64,000 nt of DNA, from contig CAWBPR010000009.1 of assembly GCA_963790775.1 (NCBI GenBank), forward strand, positions 1-64,000. Reading direction: 5' to 3'. Source of the DNA: JASJBU01 sp963790775 (GTDB lineage Bacteria > Pseudomonadota > Gammaproteobacteria > Chromatiales > Chromatiaceae). The notes under the pieces were generated by a model. It was not told where the DNA came from, did not search any database, and saw only the letters and a program-made list of their open reading frames with translations. Below, one piece after another: positions 26,244-34,560 of the stretch. Each line of letters begins with the position of its first letter. The stretch's first letter is position 1. The position numbers and the translations under genes were made by a program.

Positions 26244-26701
26244 CTGACATTCAGGAGCGTCTCCGAGCCTACGCTGCTTTTTTCGAAGGCCTGGAGCCAG
26301 AGGATCTGCAGAAATTCGACACGCTGTTCAGCCGGGATATCCATTTCAAGGACCCTTTCAACGATGTGCGAGGAATACCTGGGATAAGGCGGGTGTTTGA
26401 GCATATGTTTGAGCAGTGCGACAAGCCGCGCTTTCGTGTCTCGGATTACTGCGGACAGGAGGATCGTGGCTATCTGCAATGGAGCTTTAGTTTCACTCCC
26501 AAAGGACGGGCCAAGGAGTACAGACTGGAAGGTGTCAGTCGAGTTAGCTTCGATAATGCCGGACGCGTGAGTGAACATATCGACTACTGGGATCCTGCGG
26601 AACAGATCTATTCACGGCTGCCGGTTTTGGGCTGGCTGTTGGGACTCGTGCGCGGAAGGCTCTCCGTAAGGGGAGAGACCGGCGTATGGCTCGATGGTTG
26701 A
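26240..26701 (+). CDS. NTF2/SnoaL-like protein
   Basis: This 153-residue protein has an NTF2 cone fold pattern: LRAYAAFFEGLEPEDLQKFDTLF, then FSRDIHFKDPFNDVRGI and EHIDYWDPAEQIYSRLP. In these clusters SnoaL-like proteins follow the SDR and may bind the same lipid intermediate. There are no obvious catalytic residues that would set a reaction. It is translationally coupled to the SDR and converges on the photolyase gene. Confidence 0.85.
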   Translation: MTDIQERLRAYAAFFEGLEPEDLQKFDTLFSRDIHFKDPFNDVRGIPGIRRVFEHMFEQCDKPRFRVSDYCGQEDRGYLQWSFSFTPKGRAKEYRLEGVSRVSFDNAGRVSEHIDYWDPAEQIYSRLPVLGWLLGLVRGRLSVRGETGVWLDG

Positions 26702-26781
26702 TTTTAGCCCAGTTCTACCTGCTGGTTTGGGTTGCTTATTACTTTTAAGATCGCTGACAAATCAACGCTTGGCACAGGGTA

Positions 26782-28181
26782 TCAATGATCATGACTGAAA
26801 CGCTTGCCTGAACTCGCGGAATCGACTGAATCGTTTCCCAGTTTTTCAGCGCTCGCCGCCGTCTTCAGTTGTTCGGGCCTAGCCTCCCAGGGGGCGTGCA
26901 GTTGGGCGTCCGGTAAGCCGGCGAGTTCTGGCAGCCATTTTCTCAGGTACCGTCCCTTCGCATCGAAGCACTCGCTCTGCCGCACCGGATTGAAGATGCG
27001 GAAGAATGGCGACGCATCTGCTCCGCAACCGGCGGTCCATTGCCAGCCCAGGGTATCCCAGAACCAACGGGCGCCCTCCTGCCATTCAATGCCCAGGTTC
27101 TTGGTCAGGAAAGACGCCACGATCATGCGCACCCGGTTGTGCATCCAGCCAGTACGCAGAGTTCCCGCATGCCTGCATCGACGATGGGAATACCGGTGTT
27201 GCCCTGCTGCCATGCTGTAAGATGTTGCGTGCTCTGATCCCCCTGTCGCCAGGGGAAATGGTGAAAACGCGGGTCGAGGGGTTGCTCGCTGGTGTGGGGA
27301 TAGTGGTAGAGCAGATGCTGGGCGAACTCCCGCCAGCCGAGTTCGCGCAGATAGACTGCTGGTCCTGAGTCTGCCTTCGGGGTCAGTTCCACTTCGGTGC
27401 GGGCCTGCATGCCATGCAGGACCTGCTGGGGCCCGATCTCCCCGAAGTGCAGGTGTGGTGAGAGACTCGATGTACCGGTAATGCCGGGCAGATCGCGGCC
27501 TGTTGCATACTCAGTGATTGCGTCTTTGAGGAAGCGGGAGAGGCGCAGCAGGGCACCTGACTCTCCGGGCTGCCAGTGCTCGCTGAGGCCGTTATACCAC
27601 GAGATGCTCGGCTTGAGTCCGAGTTGGTCTAGTGAAAGCGTTTCGACCGACTCGGGTAAGGGGGGCAGTGCCTGTGGCGCGGGTGAGGGGGGCGCTTTCG
27701 GCATCCCCGCCTTGAGGCAGGTCCTCCAGAAGGCGCTGAACACTCGGTAGGGTGTCTGCTGGGCGGTTTGGATCTGCCAGGGTTCGAACAGCAGGCCGGC
27801 ATTGCAGTTCTGGCAATGGACGCCATTTTCCTGCAGGGAGGCCTTTATCTGAGTGTCCCGCGCGCGGGTGCTTGGATCGTAGAGCCGGTTCCAGGACACA
27901 TGCGTCACCTGATGTTGCTCGATCAGGGCTTGCAGTGTTTCCAGGCTCGGGCCTTGGCGGACGATCAATCTCGAACCAAGCCTCTGTAATGACTGGTCCA
28001 GTTGTCTGAGATTCCGGTCCAGCCACCAACGGCTGGCCGCACCCGGCTGCCAGGGCGACTCCTCGTCGGCTGCGTCGATGTATACCGGCAGCAGTCGGGA
28101 GCAGTTGGCCAAGGCTGCCTGCAGCGCAGGGTTGTCAGTCAGACGCAGATCGCGCCTGAACCAGAGGAGGGCCGTGATCAC
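26782..28181 (-). pseudogene. phr: Class I CPD photolyase, frameshifted
   Basis: The 5' frame (28181-27160) encodes the photolyase N-terminal antenna and FAD domains, starting MITALLWFRRDLRLTDNPAL. It includes SRWWLDRNL, TSSLSPHLHFGEI, YLRELGWREFAQHLLYHYP and TGIPIVDAGMREL. Instead of the conserved WxTGWMHNR it then reads CVLAGCTTGCA-stop. The other frame carries RTGWMHNRVRMIVASFL and the end of the protein to 26782. Inserting one G after about 27157 restores ELW-RTGWMHNR and a 466-residue enzyme. The lesion removes the FAD/DNA-binding tail with DADASPFF-type residues (GADASPFFRIFNPVRQ), so the protein as written is inactive. The start overlaps the MerR gene stop (ATGA), giving a regulator-photolyase operon. 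Confidence 0.9.
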
Positions 28182-29125
28182 GCCGCAGTGGTTTGCAATC
28201 GATCGTCGATTTGCATGACCGCGCTGGCGATGTCGCTCACCAGGGGTATGAGGCCGGTTTGTCTCAGATCATCCGCATGACTCTGGGCAAAGCCGCCACC
28301 GATGAATACTGGCTGGCGGATCTTCTGTGTCATGGCGGGCAGGTGGGTGCCCAGCAGGGCTGCGGGTGGTGCGATACTGCCAAACAGCACCAAGGCTTCG
28401 CATAGGGAACGTTCCATGGTCAGGGGCAGGGACTCCAGGGGCATGTTGGGTCCGAGCAGCACGATCCGGTAACCCCGGGTGAGGGCCGCCAGACTGAACA
28501 ATAAAAGCTCCACTTCACTGAATTCCCCGGGCAGACAGGCGGCCAGTACGCGACGACCCCGAGCCTGGCTCGTCATGTGATGAAAACGAGCCCCCAGTTT
28601 GTTACGTAGATAGGTATGAAAAAAATGCGTTTCAGGATCTGAAAAGGGCTGTCGCGCCTTTCGCTGGCGCAGTTCATGCAATAGTGGCAGCAACAGCAGG
28701 CGTGTCACCAACTCTACCGGGTAGAGCGAAAGGCAGTCGTTATAACTGCTGTCCAGCGCCGCATCATCGAACTGGGCAATCGCCTGCAGCATGCGGGATC
28801 TATATTCTTCCCAGGGGTCGATGGCTGTGCTAGCTATGTCTGGCTCATCATTGGTGGACTGCTTCTCATCCGTTAGCATCCTTTTTACCTGGCCAATGGA
28901 GATGCCCTGATCAACCAAGGAAAGAATACGCCGTATTAATTGGACGTGTTCATCGGTATAGAGTCTATGACCCTTGGGGGTGCGCTCTGGTTTTATCAAT
29001 CCGTAGCGTCGTTCCCATGCCCGCAGTGTGACCGGATTGATTCCAGTTAGCTCAGAGATCTTTCTGATGGGATAATAGACCTTCTGTGAAGTGTGCGAGG
29101 CTATCGTATTGAGTGCAGATTCCAT
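28178..29125 (-). CDS. litR: MerR-family regulator of the LitR/CarH type, cobalamin site lost
   Basis: This 315-residue protein has an N-terminal MerR winged helix (YYPIRKISELTGINPVTLRAWERRYG; shown in part as ISELTGINPVTLRAWERRYG). A helical linker follows, then a C-terminal Rossmann-like domain of the B12-binding type (RRVLAACLPGEF..., RGYRIVLLGPNMPLESL). In CarH the E-x-H-x-x-G motif supplies the axial histidine to cobalt. Here the matching residues are EFSEVE, so the His is Ser. The Trp and Glu of the W-x9-EH motif are also missing. It should still bind DNA, but probably not adenosylcobalamin. It is upstream of and overlaps phr, and TGTACA boxes lie at its own promoter, suggesting autoregulation. 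It may take its light signal from the LOV protein at 20.5 kb (inference). Confidence 0.85.
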   Translation of the reverse strand: MESALNTIASHTSQKVYYPIRKISELTGINPVTLRAWERRYGLIKPERTPKGHRLYTDEHVQLIRRILSLVDQGISIGQVKRMLTDEKQSTNDEPDIASTAIDPWEEYRSRMLQAIAQFDDAALDSSYNDCLSLYPVELVTRLLLLPLLHELRQRKARQPFSDPETHFFHTYLRNKLGARFHHMTSQARGRRVLAACLPGEFSEVELLLFSLAALTRGYRIVLLGPNMPLESLPLTMERSLCEALVLFGSIAPPAALLGTHLPAMTQKIRQPVFIGGGFAQSHADDLRQTGLIPLVSDIASAVMQIDDRLQTTAA

Positions 29126-29170
29126 GTTTGTACCGGCTACATTTAAAAAACTTGTACATAAATGTACAAC
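29126..29170. promoter_or_regulatory. Near-palindromic TGTACA pair at the litR promoter
   Basis: TGTACA at 29153-29158 and 29163-29168 (10 bp start-to-start) form a near-perfect inverted repeat 28-43 bp upstream of the regulator start. TTGTACC lies at 29128-29134. This is the cleanest copy of the element found upstream of other island genes. The 29171-29520 stretch beyond it shows nothing recognisable. Confidence 0.6.
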
Positions 29171-29519
29171 ATTATTGCTATAGCTGCTAGTGCAAGGTTT
29201 TCATTTAGCATGTTGTCCTGCCCGATAATTCGTATTGCTCGGTATCTATGATGTTTGCTACGGGTGGTGCAATCCGCAATCCTCGGTAATTATCTCTGCA
29301 GGAGTGGATTCGGAACCGTGAACTTATTTTTTCTGCACTATTAACTTCTTATCAACTTTACATCGGTCTCGGCTTTCACCACCATTCGAGATTATTGCAT
29401 CGAGGCATCCGCTCACGATGCGTCGCTACCTAACACCATTAAGGTCCCGCTGACGAAAATACTCGTATTAAACGGCTCGAACGGCTATGACAGGTCATGG
29501 CGGATGATGGTGTTGGATG

Positions 29520-29790
29520 TCTTGGCCCCTTCGATAACCGGTGGGGTGAGATTTATGGTTCGGAGGAAGTTGCTGGGCGATGCCATGGTCCTGGTACCAC
29601 TCGTCGGCTAGCTTGCAATATGTAGCATGGGTAAGGGGGTAAGATGGCAGGCGCTTGCGCAGGGTCTTCGACAGCCTATCCGCTACTATTTCACCACTGG
29701 AAACTGTCACAAACCCGGTGATATGGTTGCCTGGGACGGCGACATAGGTAGTTCCTATGTGGTGACGGAACTGACGCAAGTTAGCGGATG
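29520..29790 (-). pseudogene. Fragment of a GNAT acetyltransferase toxin gene
   Basis: The minus strand reads RHHIGTTYVAVPGNHITGFV, then ADRLSKTLRKRLPSYPL and a degraded tail (LADEWYQDHGIAQQLP). That is the same protein as the GNAT pseudogene at 52.7-53.2 kb. About 130 bp are nearly identical in the two copies at DNA level. The N-terminus is cut off at about 29790, where reverse-transcriptase sequence begins. It is a dead, truncated copy with no antitoxin next to it. Confidence 0.7.
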
Positions 29791-29792
29791 AG

Positions 29793-30620
29793 CAGTTTGT
29801 GAGCCTGCTCGCCAGACTCCTGAAAGCAGGAGTCATAGTGAACGGAGAGTTCGAAAAGACGACCAAAAGTTGTCTGCAAGGTTCACCGCCTTCCCCGATA
29901 CCCTCCAACATCGTCTTGAATGAACTGGACCGCAAACTGGAGGAGTGGAACCTGGGGCACTGTTGTTGGGCGGATGACTTCGTAATCGTCGTGAGATCGG
30001 AGTGAGCCGCTCAACGGGTAATGCAGGGAACGATAGCGTACATGGAGGAAGAACTCGGGCTGATCGTGAATCAGGAAAAGAGCCGGGTTGCCCCGATTAA
30101 GAAGATTACTTTTCTGAGGTTTCAAATTCTTGGAGGCAAGATCCGGGTCAGCAACCAGGTACGAATCCGGTTTAAGGATCGAATTCGGGAACTGACGCCC
30201 AGGAACAATCCGCTATCGATGGTCCAAGTGCTGAACAAATACTTGCGAGGCTGGGTTGGGTACTTTGGAATTCAGGAGTTCAAATACCTGTTCCGTGATC
30301 TCGATGCCTGGATTCGATGCCGGTTGAGGTCAATGCAGTTGAAGAAATGGAAGAAGCCCGAGAAATTCCAGCGGATCATGATCCTAGCATCCTCAGTTGG
30401 ATGGGGTAGAGGGTACGTTTGTGGTGGTGAAGTTCAAGGGTCACTCCTGCACGTCCTGTGCTTGCGACACTTGTATATCCGTATACATCGCACAATGACG
30501 CGGAATAGCTATTCTATTCCAAGTTGTAACGTACCCCACAGGGATGTGGGAAATGCCGGTTCCGTCAGGAACATGAACCGGCCAGACATGCGCCGCCACA
30601 AGCGTGCAATCTACCCTATA
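29793..30620 (+). pseudogene. Group II intron reverse transcriptase/maturase fragment with internal TGA
   Basis: One frame reads LLARLLKAGVIVNGEF, then GSPPSPIPSNIVLNELDRKLEEW, the RT catalytic motif WADDFVIVVRSE, a TGA at 30003-30005, then AAQRVMQGTIAYMEEELGL and a maturase-like tail (VQVLNKYLRGWVGYFGIQEF, with LRSMQLKKWKKP). The N-terminal RT domain is missing, and I could not find an intron domain V. It abuts the GNAT fragment, so it looks like a decayed mobile-element insertion. The 3' limit is approximate. Confidence 0.75.
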
Positions 30621-30626
30621 GCGTGA

Positions 30627-31257
30627 CCCACTCAGTGGGTGAAGGCGTTTATCGAACAAAACAAACAGAATTTCAACTTTTTAACAGTAGAATAGAGGGG
30701 TTAACTGAGGAATCTAGGATGATTAAGGCGGGTTTTGAAGCGAAAGAAGCGCATCGAGTCTGGGTCAAGATGTACCGATGGCAATCGGTGATGAGACGGC
30801 CGGTGTGGTTTGTGATGAACCTGAAATGGTTCAGGGTGCGTGGTTTAGTGTTCCTACATAATTATTAAACACCACTCAGTGCGCCTTGACCTGAAAAAAT
30901 GGCCGCCGTCGATGGCTATCTACAGAGTGTTAATAGGCTCTAAGAAACACCGTGTTCGAAAACAGATCAACTTGGATTACACCATTAGGATAACATTGCA
31001 TACTCCTTTTGTTGAGTTGTGTCAAGAGCGGAAACTACTTGCAACATACTGTCGGTAATGAGAAACAGCCGGGTAATATTTTCCGTATAGGCTCTCTTCC
31101 GTGGAAAGAGCGATTAGGCATTTTTCTACGACACAACACATAAGCATCAGTATTACAGAATGCTTGAATGGTGGATCGGCGGCGTCATGTGAGTTATACA
31201 TCGAAGCGTCATCAACCGCCAATCCCTTAATACGACAAAGTTGGAAGGAGATATCCT
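30627..31257. other. Gap with no recognisable gene
   Basis: Short open frames here (for example 30623-30868) have no family and no Shine-Dalgarno. A small hairpin (GCCGGTTC/GAACCGGC) lies at 30555-30582, just before it. A promoter for the secreted protein at 31258 should lie near its right end. Confidence 0.45.
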
Positions 31258-31614
31258 ATGTATAAATCTACCCTGACCCTATTATTCGGCCTGAGCCTGG
31301 TAACTGTGGGCGCTATGGCCAATGACATCGACTTCATCGACGAGAAGACCATCGACGTTATCAGCAATGAACAGGACGCTGCGGAAGTCGACATCCCGAC
31401 AATATCATTGGAGACGGAGCCCGCCTCCGAACCTTTGGCGGATGCCACTGAGCAACGTAACGAGGCTCAGGAACGCAGCACCGATGCACAGACCGATCTG
31501 GAACAGGCGGTGGCCGAGATGCGTGAAATACGCAACGAAAATGTCGAAGAGCGTTGTAATGACCTGCGCGAAGAGACGAAACGCGAGTTGGTCATGCATG
31601 AAGAGATGCAGTAA
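31258..31614 (+). CDS. Small secreted coiled-coil protein (118 aa)
   Basis: A strong Shine-Dalgarno (AAGGAGATAT) precedes the ATG, and a signal peptide follows (MYKSTLTLLFGLSLVTVGAMA). The mature part is acidic. From about residue 65 it forms a charged heptad-like helix (EQRNEAQERSTDAQTDLEQA), ending in an Arg/Glu-rich tail with one cysteine. I do not recognise a family. It stands alone between decayed elements and is followed by a GC-rich hairpin, and both signals support a real gene. Confidence 0.7.
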   Translation: MYKSTLTLLFGLSLVTVGAMANDIDFIDEKTIDVISNEQDAAEVDIPTISLETEPASEPLADATEQRNEAQERSTDAQTDLEQAVAEMREIRNENVEERCNDLREETKRELVMHEEMQ

Positions 31615-31634
31615 ATCTAGTTCAGCGTGAACCC

Positions 31635-31662
31635 CGGCCTCCTCTGGTACAAGGGGAGGCCG
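31635..31662 (+). terminator. GC-rich hairpin after the secreted-protein gene
   Basis: The inverted repeat CGGCCTCC / GGAGGCCG with a 12-base loop begins 20 bp after the stop codon. There is no long T-tract. It is a probable terminator. Nothing else recognisable lies between here and 32100. Confidence 0.5.
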
Positions 31663-32100
31663 CATCTGTCCCGATGCAACGCCCTGGGCAAGCAGAAATA
31701 GTTTATCTATCAGATCCTGTGGTTCTGCAGTTTTCGCCAGTGCAAAGGGACATCACATAATCCTAATATCCTCAGTTGGCTGCTATGTACTACGCATACT
31801 ATGTTGCAAATAGATGCATTATAAGCACAGAAAGGTTTCACCTATTGGATGAACAACGCTATACCAAGGATCGCACGCTTGTGGCGGCGCATGGCCGCGT
31901 TACAATGCCTGGCAATAGAACAACTCTATCGCTTCGTCGTGCCTTGCTCGGCACCACCACATACACACCCATCATGGTGTGCGACTGTGGTTTCTAGGAT
32001 TATCCAAAGTGACAAAGCGGATGTTGAGGGGGCAAACCGGTGTCTCAACATCCGTTTCGATTCGTCACCATAGGACTTCGATCTTGAGGGCTCGCGACGC

Positions 32101-33408
32101 ATGAAACAACTTATTAGAATCCTCTTGCTGCTGTATGCGGTATCAGGCATGGCCCAGACCGTCGAGGAACCCGACGACAGCTTCAGGCTGGGACTGCAAG
32201 CCTTTCGTGGTGGTGACTATCAAACCGCTCTCCACCTCTTTGAACGGGCCAGGCGACAGGGCCTGAATCGGCCGGCCCTGGATTACAATCTGGGAGTGAG
32301 TTACTACAAGCTGAAGGATTACCCACAGTCGCGCAGCGCCTTCCTCCGCGCAACCGAACACGCCAGCACTGCTCCCCTGGCATTATACAACCTTGGACTG
32401 GTTGACCTGCGTCTCGGCGATAAACAGGCGGCGTCGAATTGGTTCCGCGAGGTCCGCCGTATCGCACAGGATGAACGCCTGCAGGGACTCGCCGAGCGCA
32501 TGCTGGCGAAACTGGAGGATCGGCCGCTACCGGCGGAGTCAGAAGCAGACCAGACCTGGTGGTTGACCAGTGTGAGCCTGAATGCCGGCTATGACGACAA
32601 CCTGATCGACCCCAGTGACCAATCGGGCAGTGAGGAAGGCGATGTATTCTACGAACTCTTCGCCCTTGCCTCCGGTACGCTTACGGGGACCGATCACGAC
32701 GGCATCCGCCTGGATCTCAGTCTGTTCGCCAACCGCCATCAGGAGATCGATGCTTACGACATGAATGTTTTGCGCGGCGGCCTGAGCGGCGTCAAACCGC
32801 TTGGATTATGGCAAGGCCGGATGGGGATCGAGCTGGAACGCAGCACATTGGGCGACGAGGATTACCTTGCAGGTACCCACCTCTTGGTCTCGACCGAGCG
32901 TATTTTCGACGACAAGCGCTTGAGATTGCGCTATCGCGCCACTCGCTTCACCGCCCTGGAGGAGCGCTATAACCCGCTTGAAGGTCAACGTTACCAGATC
33001 GATGCGGACCTGCGTCGCAAGATCGACCGTCAGCGGTATTGGCGCATCGCCTATCAACTTGAACTCAACGAACGCGAGGACCTGGCTGGCTCCACCACTT
33101 TCACCAGTTATTCCCCCACCCGTCACAACCTGCGTCTGAGTGGAGAAATCCCGCTGTCCCCGGCATGGACCCTGGGCGGCGATCTACGCTACCGGGTCAG
33201 CCGCTACAACGATGACAACCGTTCCAATGACGGGGGCACTGAGCGACGTGAGGACCTGCAACTACAGGCCGGCCTCAAGTTGCGCTATGAATTGACCAGA
33301 AACTGGGAGGCCCTGTTCGAATACAACTACACCAATAACGACTCCAGCATCGACAGCTATGACTATGACCGCAATCTCTATCTGTTCGGCATCAGCGCTC
33401 TGTTTTGA
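32101..33408 (+). CDS. TPR protein with C-terminal outer-membrane beta-barrel
   Basis: This 435-residue exported protein has a signal peptide (MKQLIRILLLLYAVSGMAQ) and about three TPR units (residues 30-135; DYNLGVSYYKLKDYPQS, ALYNLGLVDLRLGDKQA). From about 155 there is a run of alternating beta strands with aromatic girdle residues, ending LYLFGISALF, a BAM-type C-terminal Phe. The layout resembles SLAM-like or other TPR-porin proteins that handle surface lipoproteins. I do not claim that function. It is intact in an otherwise ruined region. Confidence 0.8.
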   Translation: MKQLIRILLLLYAVSGMAQTVEEPDDSFRLGLQAFRGGDYQTALHLFERARRQGLNRPALDYNLGVSYYKLKDYPQSRSAFLRATEHASTAPLALYNLGLVDLRLGDKQAASNWFREVRRIAQDERLQGLAERMLAKLEDRPLPAESEADQTWWLTSVSLNAGYDDNLIDPSDQSGSEEGDVFYELFALASGTLTGTDHDGIRLDLSLFANRHQEIDAYDMNVLRGGLSGVKPLGLWQGRMGIELERSTLGDEDYLAGTHLLVSTERIFDDKRLRLRYRATRFTALEERYNPLEGQRYQIDADLRRKIDRQRYWRIAYQLELNEREDLAGSTTFTSYSPTRHNLRLSGEIPLSPAWTLGGDLRYRVSRYNDDNRSNDGGTERREDLQLQAGLKLRYELTRNWEALFEYNYTNNDSSIDSYDYDRNLYLFGISALF

Positions 33409-33596
33409 GCCCTCTCTATCACGGCCTGATTGGAGATGGCGGACATCGTCGACAATTCAGCGGGTATCAACAAGCATCTCATACGGCCGGGAGTATGAGC
33501 AACGGGGGATGATCAGAATCACCTTTTACTCCATGCAATCGGATAAATCCGGTGTGATATCCGGGTTATATGGTCGAGTCGCGTCGCTTGCCGGCA

Positions 33597-34244
33597 TCAT
33601 AGGACGTTATTGTTGTTAACCGCCCAGACAGCGGCTTCCACCCGGGTCTTGAGTCCGAGCTTCTTCAACAGATGTTTGACATGGACCTTGACGTGGCCTC
33701 GGTGATTTTGAGTTGACGCGCAATCACCTTGTTGCTTTCGCCTTCCCGCAGATGCAGCAGAACTTTCCGCTCTCGTTCGGTGAGTTTCGTCACGGCGCCC
33801 TGCTGTCCTCTCTGCCTGCAGCGCCCGGGCCAGGCATTGGGTGATACTGGGTGACATTACGACCCTTCCCTCCGCTACTTCGCGAAAGTTCGTCAGGAGT
33901 TCCTCCTGATCCATATCCTTGAGCAGGTAGCCGACGGCCCTATTGCGCAGCGCCGACACCACATCTTCCTCGGCATTGGAGACGGTGAGGATGATCACCC
34001 GGGCGTCCGGTTCCAGCTTTTTCAGCGCAACCAGTGTATCGATCCCATTCATGCCGGGCATATTCAGGTCCAGCAGCACCAGGTCGGGTTTCAGTGCGCT
34101 GACCAGGTTCAGGCCGTCTTCGCCGTTGTCCGCTTCACCAATTATTTCCACCTCTGGACACAGGTCCGACAGTTGCTGCAGTCCTTTACGTATCAGGGGG
34201 TGATCATCTATCACGACAACCCGTTGTGTGGTGATACTGTTCAT
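33597..34244 (-). pseudogene. NarL/LuxR-type response regulator with a scrambled DNA-binding helix
   Basis: The receiver domain is normal (VVVIDDHPLIRKG, phospho-Asp in LVLLDLNMPGMNG, Lys in VGYLLKDMDQEE). The net frame is open for 215 residues. The stretch from about residue 146 to 183 is nonsense (GRRDETHRTRAESSAASAGR) before VKVHVKHLLKKLG resumes. In a neighbouring frame the same DNA reads KLTERERKVLLHLREGES and NKVIARQLKITEAT, which is the missing LuxR helix-turn-helix. An extra base near 33806 and a lost base near 33693 explain it. The protein can probably be made and phosphorylated but not bind DNA. A histidine-kinase remnant lies immediately upstream. Confidence 0.82.
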
Positions 34245-34560
34245 GACGAGATATTTTCCTTGAAAATCGGTTGATTGAGTGACGCGCTTTTGGATCTGAA
34301 GCGCAGGCTTATCCGAGTTCCGCCTTGCGTACGGTTGGCGATGGTCAGTTCGGCGTTGAGCGAGTTAGCGAGTTAGCGAGTTAGCGCGTTCGTGCATGAT
34401 TGCCAAGCCGTAATGGTTCGCGTTCGGCCTTGCTGGGAATGCCTATGCCATTGTCATCCACGCTGAGCAGGATATTGTCGTCGTCGAGTGAATGAATGTC
34501 GAGTCGCAGCCTCACTGGCATTCGAGTGCTGCAGGACATTGGCCAGGGCCAGCGGAAAGT
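34245..34560 (-). pseudogene. Remnant of the partner histidine kinase (C-terminal ATPase part)
   Basis: The minus-strand reading across several frames gives ALANVLQHSNASEA, then LDDDNILLSVDDNGIGIPSK (N and G1 boxes), NHYGLAIMHERA (G2) and NAELTIANRTQGGTRISLRF. That is the end of a NarX/DegS-type sensor kinase just upstream of its regulator. At least three frame changes are needed, and the 5' part is replaced by Tn3 sequence at about 34560. The pair is a dead two-component system. Confidence 0.75.
34361..34384. repeat. Three tandem copies of an 8-bp unit
   Basis: The unit CGAGTTAG is repeated three times without a break, inside the histidine-kinase remnant. Two extra copies add 16 bp, shifting the frame right after the HERA box. 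Strand slippage is the simple explanation. Confidence 0.85.
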
